Positions 33,356-42,060 of a stretch of DNA of 64,000 nucleotides are shown here, in pieces. The position numbers were made by a program, and so were the translations under genes. The number at the start of each line of letters is the position of its first letter. Position 1 is the first letter of the stretch. The DNA is from Dehalococcoidia bacterium UBA2158 (GTDB lineage: Bacteria > Chloroflexota > Dehalococcoidia > Lucifugimonadales > UBA3495), in NCBI GenBank assembly GCA_002328185.1, contig DCWQ01000050.1:68392-132391 (forward strand). The letters are read 5' to 3'. The notes beneath the pieces were generated by a model. That model was given only the letters and a program-made list of their open reading frames with translations, did not search any database and had not been told where the DNA came from.

Positions 33356-33890
33356 GGGCGCGTTGGTCGTTTCCACTTCATCGGCCTTGCGGGAATGGAG
33401 TCAGGTGTCGGAGCGTCGCGACCTGGACGTTGACCTGTCTGACTGCATGGACCGGGCCCCGGCTGTGGGCCTAGGCCTGGCGTTGGCTCAGCCCGAAGAA
33501 AAAATCTTGGTGCTGGACTGCGATTCCACGCTTCGGACCAACCTGGGAGGTCTGGCGACCATCGGTGAGTCCAACCCCGAGAACCTGGTCCATTTCGTGT
33601 TCGACGACGTCTCCAGTTCCTCCACCTCGGGCCTGCCCATCAAAGAGATGGACAACCTAGACCTGGTGCAGATCGCCGCAAGCTCCGGCTACGCCAAGAC
33701 CTACGAATTCGACAGGCTAGAAGAGCTGCTGATCGGGCTGGAAGAGGTGATGCGCCAGACTGGCCCGGTGTTCGTCAGGGTGAAGGTTTTCCGAGACGGG
33801 ATACAACTACCGTTCCCAGAGCGGTCCATGGCCGAAGGCTGGGCTGAAGTGCGGGAGAACCTTTCTTCGGATGAGGGAGAAGCCGAGTAG
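33321..33890 (+). CDS. ComE-like paralogue without the thiamine-diphosphate motif
   Basis: This 189-residue protein aligns along its length with the ComE-like subunit at 32353: APAVGLGLALAQPEEKILVLD matches the SNVALGLALAQPNRKIMCLD region, and NPENLVHFVFDD matches PRNLVHILFNN. The cofactor motif GDGS...NN is replaced by CDST...DD, so magnesium and thiamine diphosphate binding should be lost. It starts inside the membrane-protein gene and likely depends on it for translation. It could be a regulatory or structural pseudo-subunit of the decarboxylase, or a gene in decline. Confidence 0.75.
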   Translation: MEATKAVNFHRKGALVVSTSSALREWSQVSERRDLDVDLSDCMDRAPAVGLGLALAQPEEKILVLDCDSTLRTNLGGLATIGESNPENLVHFVFDDVSSSSTSGLPIKEMDNLDLVQIAASSGYAKTYEFDRLEELLIGLEEVMRQTGPVFVRVKVFRDGIQLPFPERSMAEGWAEVRENLSSDEGEAE

Positions 33891-33897
33891 TTAGGGT

Positions 33898-34659
33898 TTA
33901 CTCGGCGTGGTCAGCCGACACGTTGGGGCGGACGACTATCTGGCTGGCAACGTTGTAGCCGATAGACACTTTGTCGTGCATGGTGGTGACTTCCATGACC
34001 CCCAGGTAAGGCGTGGCCTCTGCCACGCTGATCGGTTGTTCCGGCACGATCATTGAATCGGCCAGGAACTTTAGCAACTGGGAATTTTCTTCGGGAACTC
34101 TATCCACTACGTAAGACTCGCCGGGCTTAGCCGTGTCCAGAGTCAGGGCATCGGGCGGCATCTTGGGTTCGCCGGTGCCGGGGATGGGCCGTCCGTAAGG
34201 CGAACGCTTGGGGTGGCCTAGGCGTTCCACCAGCTTTTCCTGAAAGTCCTGGGACATTCCGTGCTCCAGACGGTGGGCCTCATTGTGTGCCTGGTGCAAC
34301 TCCATGCCCAGCAACTTGACAACCAGCCACTCGGCCAGCCGGTGCCGGCGGGCTATGTCCTCTCCGCCTTCCAGTCCTTGTTTGGTCAACCTGATCCGCT
34401 TGTCGGGGCCGACATCCACCAGGGTCTGCCGCTGCATCCGGCGAATCATGCCGGCCACGGATGGCACAGAGGTTCCCAGGCCTTCGGTCTCCGGCAGTTG
34501 GCGCAGGGTGTCGGTCAACTGGGTGATGGTTGGAGTCTCATCGTCTTCCCAGAGCTTATAAAGGCATAGGAGGTAATTCTCCGTTCCCGGAGACAGGCGC
34601 AAATCGCCGTCGATTGAATCGCCGTGCCCGTTGCCGTTCGGTTTTCTCGGTGGGGCCAT
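33898..34659 (-). CDS. DtxR/MntR-family metal-dependent regulator
   Basis: This 253-residue protein is an iron- or manganese-dependent repressor. An N-terminal winged helix (ENYLLCLYKLWEDDETPTITQLTDTLRQL...VPSVAGMIRRMQ) is followed by the dimerisation/metal domain with RRHRLAEWLVVKLLGMELHQAHNEAHRLEHGMS, giving the typical His and Glu ligands, and a C-terminal FeoA/SH3-like domain. AAGGA five bases before ATG 34659 fixes the start over an earlier ATG at 34692. It lies downstream of the fbpC-like gene on the same strand, so it probably controls the iron system. Confidence 0.92.
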   Translation of the reverse strand: MAPPRKPNGNGHGDSIDGDLRLSPGTENYLLCLYKLWEDDETPTITQLTDTLRQLPETEGLGTSVPSVAGMIRRMQRQTLVDVGPDKRIRLTKQGLEGGEDIARRHRLAEWLVVKLLGMELHQAHNEAHRLEHGMSQDFQEKLVERLGHPKRSPYGRPIPGTGEPKMPPDALTLDTAKPGESYVVDRVPEENSQLLKFLADSMIVPEQPISVAEATPYLGVMEVTTMHDKVSIGYNVASQIVVRPNVSADHAE

Positions 34660-34786
34660 GGGTTTCCTTATATCACTTACCGCGCTCGACATGCACGGCC
34701 GGAATTACAGTGCGATTGAGGGTTACTAAACCACCGCCGATGCTCACCGGAAAGATTCGCCCCAACCCTCGCACTCCAATTTTGAA

Positions 34787-35947
34787 TCAGTGGCCGTGGG
34801 CGCTACCAACGTGGGGCACAGCCACTAAGCGGTCTCCGATGAACGGCCGCAGATGGTGGCCGTCGCGGAGGCTTACGGATACGCTGGCGCCCAGGGCATA
34901 TTCGGAGGTATGGGAGAGCAGACACCGGACCGTCGCGCCCGAGGGCAATTCAACCCGGTAGAGATAGAAGGCCCCACGGAACTCTCTCTCGACCACGACT
35001 CCGACACCGTCGTCGGAGGGCTGGCAGTCCAGGCAGTCCGGCCGGACCATTACTTCGATGTGACCGCCCCGGGCAGGATCAACGCCGTTGGAGTTCACGT
35101 GATCCAGGGCGCTCGACTGCATCCCAGGCCAGGCAACAGACCCGACCTCGGTGTGCAGGGTGCCACTATCGTGATTCGCGGGCAGGAAATCCACCATGCC
35201 GATGAACTGGGCCACGAACTTGGTGACCGGATGGTGGAAGATGGTCTCCGGGGAGGCGGTCTGTTCAACCTGGCCTTCGTTCATCACCGCAACCACGTCG
35301 CCAACGAATAGTGCTTCTTCCTGATCGTGGGTGACGAAAATGGCGGTGGCGTGGCTGGCCCTAAGGATGCCAAGGACGTCACGCCGGACCTGTTCCCGCA
35401 GTTTGGGATCCAGGTTGGAGAATGGTTCATCCAGCAGCAGGATCTCCGGCTGGGGGGCCAGGGCGCGTCCCAAGGCAACCCGCTGTTGCTGGCCACCGGA
35501 CAGTTCGTGAGGCATCCGATGCCGCTCCGCGGTCAGGCCGATGAGTTCTAGGACCTCGCTGACTCGTCCGTCGCGCTTCTGGCCTTTCGGCAAGCCGTAG
35601 GCGATGTTCTGTTCGACGGACAGATGGGGGAACAGCGCGCCTTCTTGGAAAACCATGCCGACGCGGCGGCGTTCCGGAGGTGTGTTCCCGTTGGTTCCGT
35701 TAACTGTCTGGCCGCCGATGGATATGATGCCGTCGTCCGGCTCTTCAAACCCGGCTATGAGCCTGAGGGCGGTGGTTTTGCCGCAGCCGCTGGGGCCCAG
35801 CAAGGCCAGTATCTGGCCCTTGGGGATGCTGAGGTCGAGGCCGTCCACCGCTGCCACGGCGCCGAAGCGCTTCACCAGGCCCGTGCACTCTAGGGCGGGG
35901 GCTGCGGTATACCCGTTCTCAGACTTGTGCTGGTCCAGCAGTTTCAT
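34787..35947 (-). CDS. fbpC: Ferric iron ABC transporter ATPase (FbpC-like)
   Basis: This 386-residue ABC ATPase carries Walker A GPSGCGKTT near residue 50, the signature LSGGQQQR near 148, Walker B LLLDEPFSNLD, and switch THDQEEAL. The FQEGALFPHLSVEQNIAYGL segment and the C-terminal TOBE-like domain (residues 240-380) fit the FbpC/PotA type used for ferric iron. It is transcribed divergently from the fbpA-fbpB genes at 36345-38977. Confidence 0.9.
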   Translation of the reverse strand: MKLLDQHKSENGYTAAPALECTGLVKRFGAVAAVDGLDLSIPKGQILALLGPSGCGKTTALRLIAGFEEPDDGIISIGGQTVNGTNGNTPPERRRVGMVFQEGALFPHLSVEQNIAYGLPKGQKRDGRVSEVLELIGLTAERHRMPHELSGGQQQRVALGRALAPQPEILLLDEPFSNLDPKLREQVRRDVLGILRASHATAIFVTHDQEEALFVGDVVAVMNEGQVEQTASPETIFHHPVTKFVAQFIGMVDFLPANHDSGTLHTEVGSVAWPGMQSSALDHVNSNGVDPARGGHIEVMVRPDCLDCQPSDDGVGVVVEREFRGAFYLYRVELPSGATVRCLLSHTSEYALGASVSVSLRDGHHLRPFIGDRLVAVPHVGSAHGH

Positions 35948-36015
35948 CTAAGCCTTTGTCCTGTTGGTTACTCGCCCAAAACGACTTCAAAATTGAGCTT
36001 CTGCGAGTGTAGATA

Positions 36016-36044
36016 AGTGTAGACGTACCATCTAGCAATGTCAA
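36016..36044 (-). promoter_or_regulatory. Promoter of fbpC
   Basis: On the minus strand TTGACA (36039-36044) and TACACT (36016-36021) with a 17-base spacer. The direct repeat GTGTAGA around 36008-36023 overlaps the -10 and may be an operator. Confidence 0.75.
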
Positions 36045-36213
36045 TGTATATTCCAAAATATTCGCCGTGCGAGATATCTCCAACCCCCGTACTTAATATT
36101 ATGGCAAATACCTACGTGGTGTTGCGAGACTGCAGGCTCACAAATCTTTAGATGTCAAGGCTTTAGTTTTTGGCTCATCGTGCCTGTTGTTCTAGACGAC
36201 AGATATGATTTAG

Positions 36214-36242
36214 TTGACATCAAAGGGACGGCAATGTATTCT
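36214..36242 (+). promoter_or_regulatory. Promoter of fbpA-fbpB
   Basis: TTGACA at 36214-36219 and TATTCT at 36237-36242 with a 17-base spacer. The AT-rich gap 35948-36344 thus holds back-to-back promoters for the two halves of the iron system and no gene. Confidence 0.78.
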
Positions 36243-36344
36243 CTTAGCTGCTTTATCGTGCATGCTTCATTTATCAATTAATATACCTTTCATATCAAAT
36301 CGTGGACTACCGATAATTGGAAAACATCGGAGGCAACGAATCAA

Positions 36345-37367
36345 ATGGACGCCAGCACACGAAAGCGAATCAAATTCTCGGGAATATTGGCCTTTCTGGT
36401 CTCAGCCGTATTCCTCACGGCCTGCGGCCCGGGCAACGACGCAGGCTCTCTCACGGTCTATTCAGGCCGTAGCGGAACCCTGGTAGCTCCGCTGATCGAG
36501 CGGTTCAAAGAAGAAACCGGCATCGACGTACAGGTCAAGTACGCCGGCACGCCCCAACTCGCCGCAACCCTGTTGGAGGAGGGCGACAACTCCCCAGCCG
36601 ACGTGTTCTACGCCCAAGACCCAGGCGGTCTTGGCGCCGTGTCGGCATTGCTGGCCACTCTCGAGGGCGAAGTGTTGACGATGGTGCCCCAATGGGCGGT
36701 CTCCGCCAAAAACGTTTGGGTCGGAGTCTCGGGACGCGCTCGGACCGTGGTCTACAACACAAAGTTACTGACCCCGGCCGACCTGCCCAATGACTTGACC
36801 GGATTCGCCGACCTCAAGTGGAAAGGCCGCATCGGCTGGGCGCCCACCAACGCCTCATTCCAGACCATGGTCACCGCCATGCGCTCGATATGGGGTGAGG
36901 AAAAGACGGTCCAGTGGCTCAAGGACATCCAGGCCAACGATCCCAAGGTCTACCCCAAGAACACTCCCATCGTCGCAGCGGCGGCGGCCGGCGAGATTGA
37001 AGTTGGTCTGGTCAACCACTATTACCTCCACCGTTTTCTGGTCGAAGAAGGCGAATCCTTTGGGGCCCGCAACTTCCACCCTTCCGCCGGAGGGCCGGGA
37101 GCCATCGTGATGGTCTCCGGAGTCGGGATCCTTTCTTCGTCGGACAACAAGGACAACGGCCAGCGGTTCGTCGATTTCCTGCTGTCAGAAGAATCTCAGC
37201 GGTACTTCGTAGAGGAGACATTCGAATACCCGTTGGCCGCCGGCATACCGGTGGCTGACGGAGTGACCCCATTGTCCGAGGTCAACAACCCAGACCTTTC
37301 CTCTGCGGCCCTCTCTGATTTAGAGGGCACTCAGGCCCTGCTCCGTGAGGCGGGCGTCATCCCGTGA
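36345..37367 (+). CDS. fbpA: Ferric iron ABC transporter, substrate-binding lipoprotein (FbpA-like)
   Basis: This 340-residue periplasmic-type binding protein has a signal peptide ending in the lipobox VFLTACGPG. The mature part starts SLTVYSGRSGTLVAPLIERF, typical of FbpA-like iron-binding proteins, and has the paired tyrosines NHYYLHR near residue 227 that coordinate ferric iron. GGAGG precedes the ATG by about eleven bases. The last bases overlap the permease start by four. Confidence 0.93.
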   Translation: MDASTRKRIKFSGILAFLVSAVFLTACGPGNDAGSLTVYSGRSGTLVAPLIERFKEETGIDVQVKYAGTPQLAATLLEEGDNSPADVFYAQDPGGLGAVSALLATLEGEVLTMVPQWAVSAKNVWVGVSGRARTVVYNTKLLTPADLPNDLTGFADLKWKGRIGWAPTNASFQTMVTAMRSIWGEEKTVQWLKDIQANDPKVYPKNTPIVAAAAAGEIEVGLVNHYYLHRFLVEEGESFGARNFHPSAGGPGAIVMVSGVGILSSSDNKDNGQRFVDFLLSEESQRYFVEETFEYPLAAGIPVADGVTPLSEVNNPDLSSAALSDLEGTQALLREAGVIP

Positions 37368-38977
37368 GCGTAAACTTGGTGACGCCGGCCGGGCTGAGGT
37401 CGTTGGCCGGAGGGAAAACCGTTCCCCCGGCGATGATCTGGGTTCCTGCGTTGGCCATTGGAGCAGTCTTGCTGCTGCCGTTGGTGTACCTGGTGGTACG
37501 AACCTTCGACGCCGGGGGTGACGCCTGGGACCTACTCTTCCGCCAACGGGTGTTGAGTATACTGGGCCGGACCGTGGTATTGGTAGTCACAGTCACTGGG
37601 TCCTCAGTCATCCTGGCCCTCCCTCTTGCGTGGCTGACTGCCCGCACCGACCTGCCTATGCGCCGCGCCTGGGTGGTGCTGTCGGCGCTGCCCTTGGTGA
37701 TACCCAGCTACGTGGCCGGGTTCATCGTGGTCGCCGCGCTGGGCCCAAAGGGCATGCTCCAGGGAGCCCTGGACGGCCCATTCAGCATCGACCGGTTACC
37801 CGACATCCACGGCTATGCCGGGGCGCTGCTGACCCTCACATTCCTAAGTTTTCCCTATGTTGTGCTCACAGTTCGGGCCGCCTTGCTGAGAATCGACCCT
37901 GCCATGGAAGAATCATCACGGGGTCTGGGCCGCGGCAATTGGTCCACGTTCTTCTTTGTGACCCTGCCACTGCTTCGTCCGGGCATCGCTGCCGGTGGGC
38001 TGTTGGTGGCACTTTACACCCTCTCTGACTTCGGGGCGGTCTCTCTTTTGAGATATGAGACCTTCACCTGGGCCATCTTTGTCCAGTACGAGTCAGCATT
38101 GGACCGGACACTGGGCGCGGGGTTGTCTCTGTCATTGGTGGTGCTGGCCTTGGCAGTGATTGGGGTGGAACTGGTCAGTCGAGGCCGGGCCCGCTATTAC
38201 AGCAGTTCATCATCCGCTTCCCGCCCCCCATCAACGGTCCGCCTGGGCCGCTGGAAATGGCCTGCGGTGGCTTTCTGCTCGACTGTCGTAGCCGTTTCCT
38301 TAGCTGCTCCCATGTCAATATTGGGCTATTGGACCACCCGAGGGATCAACGCCGGCGAGCCCCTGAACCTGGTCTGGGAAGCGGTGGGCAACTCGGTCTA
38401 CATCGCGGCATTGGCGGCCACGGCGGCGGTTGTGGCCTCCCTGCCCGCGGCGGCGCTCTCGGTACGCTATCCCGGCATCTTCAGCGGGTTGTTGGAACGG
38501 CTCAGTTACATCGGTTTTGCCCTGCCGGGCATCGCCATCGCGCTAGCTCTGGTCTTCTTCGGGGCCAGGTACGCGCCGCCGCTATACCAGACCACCGGGC
38601 TGCTGTTGCTGGCCTACGTTGTGCTCTACCTGTCGCCAGCCTTGGGAGCCGTGCGCACGTCTCTATTGCAGATCAGCCCACGGATAGAAGAAGCAGCCCG
38701 AGGACTGGGCAACAGTCCTCTGCGCGCTTTTTCATCAGTGACCCTGCCGGTGGCGAGGCCAGGGTTGTTGGCCGGATGGGCCCTGGTTTTCCTGCTGGTG
38801 ATGAAAGAACTGCCCGCCACGCTGATCCTGAGTCCCATCGGCTTCAACACCTTGGCCACCTCCATCTGGTCGGCCGCCTCTGAGGCATTCTTCGCCAGGG
38901 CGGCTTTGCCGGCATTGCTGCTCATCGCCGCATCGGCGGTCCCGCTGGCTTTCCTCATGCTCCGCGAACGCCGGTAG
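37364..38977 (+). CDS. fbpB: Ferric iron ABC transporter, fused two-domain permease (FbpB-like)
   Basis: This 537-residue membrane protein has two binding-protein-dependent permease domains in one chain, with about twelve helices. Each half carries an EAA-type loop (EESSRGLGRGNWSTFFFVTLPLLRPG and EEAARGLGNSPLRAFSSVTLPVARPG). The GTG start overlaps the fbpA stop in a GTGA arrangement, indicating tight coupling. With FbpC encoded divergently this completes the transporter. Confidence 0.95.
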   Translation: MSVNLVTPAGLRSLAGGKTVPPAMIWVPALAIGAVLLLPLVYLVVRTFDAGGDAWDLLFRQRVLSILGRTVVLVVTVTGSSVILALPLAWLTARTDLPMRRAWVVLSALPLVIPSYVAGFIVVAALGPKGMLQGALDGPFSIDRLPDIHGYAGALLTLTFLSFPYVVLTVRAALLRIDPAMEESSRGLGRGNWSTFFFVTLPLLRPGIAAGGLLVALYTLSDFGAVSLLRYETFTWAIFVQYESALDRTLGAGLSLSLVVLALAVIGVELVSRGRARYYSSSSSASRPPSTVRLGRWKWPAVAFCSTVVAVSLAAPMSILGYWTTRGINAGEPLNLVWEAVGNSVYIAALAATAAVVASLPAAALSVRYPGIFSGLLERLSYIGFALPGIAIALALVFFGARYAPPLYQTTGLLLLAYVVLYLSPALGAVRTSLLQISPRIEEAARGLGNSPLRAFSSVTLPVARPGLLAGWALVFLLVMKELPATLILSPIGFNTLATSIWSAASEAFFARAALPALLLIAASAVPLAFLMLRERR

Positions 38978-39050
38978 GATATAATCTAGCGGCCCGGCCA
39001 GGCTCTACCGATCGGCCGGTCAATCGTATTCGCTGATTTGGAGTAGTGCG

Positions 39051-40337
39051 TTGCCTCAGGACAACAACACCCTTAGGGTTCTCTTGCCCCGCAAACTGAT
39101 CGACGGAGTTGGCGACAAAGCACAAGAAGGCATGGCCGTTGCCGTCCAAGGTAACACCATCAGGTGGGTCGGCCCGGCTTCTGAGGCCGAGAGTCTGGAC
39201 AGCAACGGGGCCCATCGAGAGACCTTGGAATTCCCCGGCAGCACCCTGCTGGCGGGGATGTTCGATATCCATACCCACACCAACATGCCCGGAGACGGCC
39301 GGACCGGCGAGCAGGTCAATGATGACGACAACGACGAAGTGCGCCTACTTCGGTCTGCCCGCAATGCCACCGCGGCAGTTGCCTCAGGAATCACTACAAT
39401 GTGCGACTGCGGCTCATGGAACCGCAACGGCTTCGCGCTAAAAGAAGGTCTGGCCGAAGGCATAGTTGAAGGCCCAAGAGTGCTTGTCTCCGGGCCGCCC
39501 TTGACCGTGACTGGCGGCCATCTCTGGTACATGGGAGGTGAGGCCGACGGCGTTGACGCGGTGCGTTCCCGGGTGCGCGACATGGTCAAACAAGGGGCCG
39601 ATTTCATCAAGATTGCCGCCTCAGGTGGCAGCACTTCGACTAGCGACCCCTACCGGGCGGCCTACTCTCTCACCGAATTGACGTCCATCGTGGACGAGGC
39701 CCACAATCGGAACCGACCTGTTCTCGCCCACTGCCGCTGCACAGACGCCATCAACATGGCCCTCGACGCGGGTGTCGACGCCATCTTGCACTGCGCCTTC
39801 TACGACAACGATGGCTCCTACCGGTTCGACCAGAAGACCGCCGACCGCTTGGCGGCCTCCGAAGTATGGCTGAACCCAACCATGGGTCTTGGGAACGCCA
39901 ACCGGGAGCGGCTGGCCAAGATTCAGGGCGAACGAGCGCTGACACCCGAAGAAGAGGACAGGCTCGAACGGTCCACCGTATCCGGCGCGAACTCACTGGC
40001 TCAGTTCAGCGCCCTAGTTAAGGCCGGCGTGAAGCTGGTTGGAGGCTCCGATTGTGGCTGGAGCTACTATCCCTTCGGCGATTTCCAGTCTGAGATCATG
40101 TCCCTCCACGCCGCCGGATTATCCCGCATCGACGCCATTCATGCCGGCACCCGCAGCCCCGCGGCGGCCTTGGGCATCATCGATTCCATCGGTACCGTCG
40201 AGGCTGGTAAAGAGGCCGACCTGCTGGTGGTCGACGGCGACCCCAGCGCTGACCTGGAATGCCTGAGGGATCTTGCGGCCGTATTCAAAGGTGGAACCAG
40301 AGTGACCACAACCAAAGAAAGGGCTAGTCTGGGCTAA
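39051..40337 (+). CDS. Amidohydrolase-superfamily metal-dependent hydrolase
   Basis: This 428-residue TIM-barrel hydrolase shows HTHTN near residue 75, a Lys in ADFIKIAASGG that may be carboxylated, metal His in LAHCRC and ILHCAF, and the catalytic Asp in GGSDCGW near residue 331. The C-terminal EAGKEADLLVVDGDP is standard. It fits the imidazolonepropionase/prolidase-like group. GGAG precedes the TTG start. A small gene of unknown function follows after five bases. Confidence 0.92.
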   Translation: MPQDNNTLRVLLPRKLIDGVGDKAQEGMAVAVQGNTIRWVGPASEAESLDSNGAHRETLEFPGSTLLAGMFDIHTHTNMPGDGRTGEQVNDDDNDEVRLLRSARNATAAVASGITTMCDCGSWNRNGFALKEGLAEGIVEGPRVLVSGPPLTVTGGHLWYMGGEADGVDAVRSRVRDMVKQGADFIKIAASGGSTSTSDPYRAAYSLTELTSIVDEAHNRNRPVLAHCRCTDAINMALDAGVDAILHCAFYDNDGSYRFDQKTADRLAASEVWLNPTMGLGNANRERLAKIQGERALTPEEEDRLERSTVSGANSLAQFSALVKAGVKLVGGSDCGWSYYPFGDFQSEIMSLHAAGLSRIDAIHAGTRSPAAALGIIDSIGTVEAGKEADLLVVDGDPSADLECLRDLAAVFKGGTRVTTTKERASLG

Positions 40338-40342
40338 CTGTC

Positions 40343-40717
40343 ATGCACCATTGGGAGAAGGGTGGGTCCATCAGCATCGGCTGGCCGGACCATGACATCC
40401 CGGAGCGGGAATACACCATCGTCGAAGTCGATCGGCTCGGCCAGGTTTTCCGCAGCCGGGTCACCGACGGCAAGAAAGAGGGCGGATTCCTGGTGGTCTT
40501 CGACTGCCCGGAGGTGGTCCTGAAAATGCTGGCCGAGCAGGCAACCAGCCGCCTGGGTTTCAAGGTGATCGTGTCCAATCTGCGGTGCAGCATCGAGGGC
40601 ACGGTACTCCGCAGTTTCGACTACGAATGGTATCGCACTCCAGAATTCGCCGACCGCCCCAGCGACCTGGCCCGGACCATCGCCGAGACCCTTGATGAGA
40701 TGCGGGGTTCGGGCTGA
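40343..40717 (+). CDS. Protein of unknown function
   Basis: This 124-residue protein is not recognised. It is soluble, with mixed alpha/beta character and strands such as EYTIVEVDRLGQVF and GGFLVVFDCPEVVL, and ends in an amphipathic helix. It begins five bases after the amidohydrolase stop, so the two are probably co-translated and may share a pathway. No catalytic motif is evident. Confidence 0.75.
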   Translation: MHHWEKGGSISIGWPDHDIPEREYTIVEVDRLGQVFRSRVTDGKKEGGFLVVFDCPEVVLKMLAEQATSRLGFKVIVSNLRCSIEGTVLRSFDYEWYRTPEFADRPSDLARTIAETLDEMRGSG

Positions 40718-40776
40718 GCGCGTTTTCCGATGGACTAACCCTAGAGTAGAATGTATCATTATGTACAGTAGATTTG

Positions 40777-40791
40777 CCCGCCTAAGGCGGG
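40777..40791 (+). promoter_or_regulatory. Leader hairpin before cupin gene 1
   Basis: CCCGCC pairs with GGCGGG around TAA, between a conserved upstream word (GAATGTATCATTATGT) and the ribosome site. The arrangement is repeated before cupin gene 2. Confidence 0.5.
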
Positions 40792-40810
40792 TCAGCAGCA
40801 GGAGAAAATC

Positions 40811-41194
40811 ATGAAGAAAGTAACTATGGGTAGCGTGCCCAGGATCAAAGCCGAGATGAATGCTCTGGGGTCCGGCGGTCTGATGACTGGCACCCAGGTC
40901 TGGCGCGAGCCAATCTTGGACCCGGCAGATAGCAGCAATTTCAACTGCGCCATCGTGGCCTTCGATGCCGGCTCACGGAACAAGTTCCACAAGCACTCGG
41001 GAGACCAGATCCTGATCATCACTGAAGGCACGGGTAGTGTCGCTAGCGATTCCGAGTCCCTGACGGTAACCAAAGGTGACGTGATTCTTATCCCCGCCGG
41101 CGAGAACCACTGGCACGGCGCCCCAGACGCCACGTCCATGGCCCACATCACCATCACGGTGAATGGCAGCCAAACCGAACAAACCGAAGCCTAG
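40811..41194 (+). CDS. Cupin-domain protein, copy 1
   Basis: This 127-residue single-domain cupin has motif 1 around FHKHSGDQILIITEGTG (two His, an Asp/Gln and a Glu) and motif 2 in LIPAGENHWHGA. Such proteins bind a divalent metal and act in sensing, isomerisation or dioxygenation. GGAG is seven bases before the ATG. A near-identical paralogue follows at 41598, with the whole unit (leader, gene, terminator) duplicated. Confidence 0.93.
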   Translation: MKKVTMGSVPRIKAEMNALGSGGLMTGTQVWREPILDPADSSNFNCAIVAFDAGSRNKFHKHSGDQILIITEGTGSVASDSESLTVTKGDVILIPAGENHWHGAPDATSMAHITITVNGSQTEQTEA

Positions 41195-41224
41195 GGCCCG
41201 GCCTCTTCGGCCAGGCAGCGGAAA

Positions 41225-41263
41225 AAAGAGTCCCGGAGACTTTTGTGGTCTCCGGGACTCTTT
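41225..41263 (+). terminator. Terminator of cupin unit 1
   Basis: A 16-base perfect stem (41225-41240 with 41248-41263) with loop TTTTGTG, ending in T-rich sequence. A related stem closes unit 2. Confidence 0.88.
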
Positions 41264-41280
41264 GTATTAGATTAGTGCGA

Positions 41281-41417
41281 CGTAAGGGCGGGTTTCTAAC
41301 CCGTCCATTCAGGCACGGGACCTTGTCAAGCGGAGAAAGGCTGGCCTCTTTTCAGTGTGTGACGCTTCGCCGAGAGGGCAATTGCGAAGCAGGGCGGGTT
41401 GGAAACCCACGCCTACG
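41281..41417. repeat. MITE-like element between the cupin genes
   Basis: The left end CGTAAGGGCGGGTTTCTAAC and the right end, reading CGTAGGCGTGGGTTTCCAAC on the minus strand, form imperfect inverted repeats around about 95 bases. A single left end recurs at 42061-42083 after cupin unit 2, and another repeat fragment (CCGGCGAAGGCCGGAATCC) lies at about 41459. Confidence 0.55.
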
Positions 41418-41573
41418 CGGGCAGACCACCCAACATCCGGTTTTCAGCTTTCATCAATCCGGCGAAGGCCGGAATCCATGCTGGCTGGGTGAGTCAAGAA
41501 TCATGTTTAAGTACCCGTGGACTTGCTCCAAAGTCGAATGTATTATTATGTCCGGCAGATTTACCCGCCTCAA

Positions 41574-41588
41574 GCGGGACAATGACAG
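41574..41588 (+). promoter_or_regulatory. Leader hairpin before cupin gene 2
   Basis: CCCGC pairs with GCGGG around CTCAA. Upstream word GAATGTATTATTATGT matches that before unit 1. Confidence 0.5.
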
Positions 41589-41597
41589 GAGAAAATT

Positions 41598-41981
41598 GTG
41601 AAGAAAGTTACTATGAGCAGTGTGCCCAAGACCAAAGTCGAGATGCATCCATTGGGCGGCGGCGGTCTGCAGACTGGCACCCAGACCTGGGCCCAGGAAA
41701 TATTGGAAGGAAGTGACAGCAGCAACTTCAACTTTGGCATCCGGGTGTTCGAAGCCGGCGCAAGGACCAAGTACCACAAGCACTCCGGCGACCAGATCCT
41801 AATCATCACTGAAGGCACTGGCAGCGTGGGCACAGACAATGAGACCGTGAAGGTCGTCGAGGGAGATGTCGTTCTCATTCCCGCCGGCGAGAATCACTTC
41901 CACGGCGCTCCCGATGCCACTTCCATGGGCCACATCACCATCACGGTGAAAGGCAGCCAAACCGAACAAACCGAAGCCTAG
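41598..41981 (+). CDS. Cupin-domain protein, copy 2
   Basis: This 127-residue cupin aligns without gaps to the one at 40811, about seven in ten positions being identical by my alignment. The metal motifs YHKHSGDQILIITEGTG and LIPAGENHFHGA are kept, and the last residues (GSQTEQTEA) are identical. It starts with GTG after an AGGAG. The differences cluster in the N-terminal third, so the two may have taken different ligands. Confidence 0.93.
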   Translation: MKKVTMSSVPKTKVEMHPLGGGGLQTGTQTWAQEILEGSDSSNFNFGIRVFEAGARTKYHKHSGDQILIITEGTGSVGTDNETVKVVEGDVVLIPAGENHFHGAPDATSMGHITITVKGSQTEQTEA

Positions 41982-42009
41982 GCCCCCTCGGTCAGGCAAT
42001 GGAAAAACT

Positions 42010-42043
42010 AGTCCCGGAGAATGTTCTGGTCTCCGGGACTCTT
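42010..42043 (+). terminator. Terminator of cupin unit 2
   Basis: AGTCCCGGAGA at 42010-42020 pairs with TCTCCGGGACT at 42030-42040, followed by CTTCCTG. Confidence 0.7.
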
Positions 42044-42060
42044 CCTGTTGGAGGGTCGTG

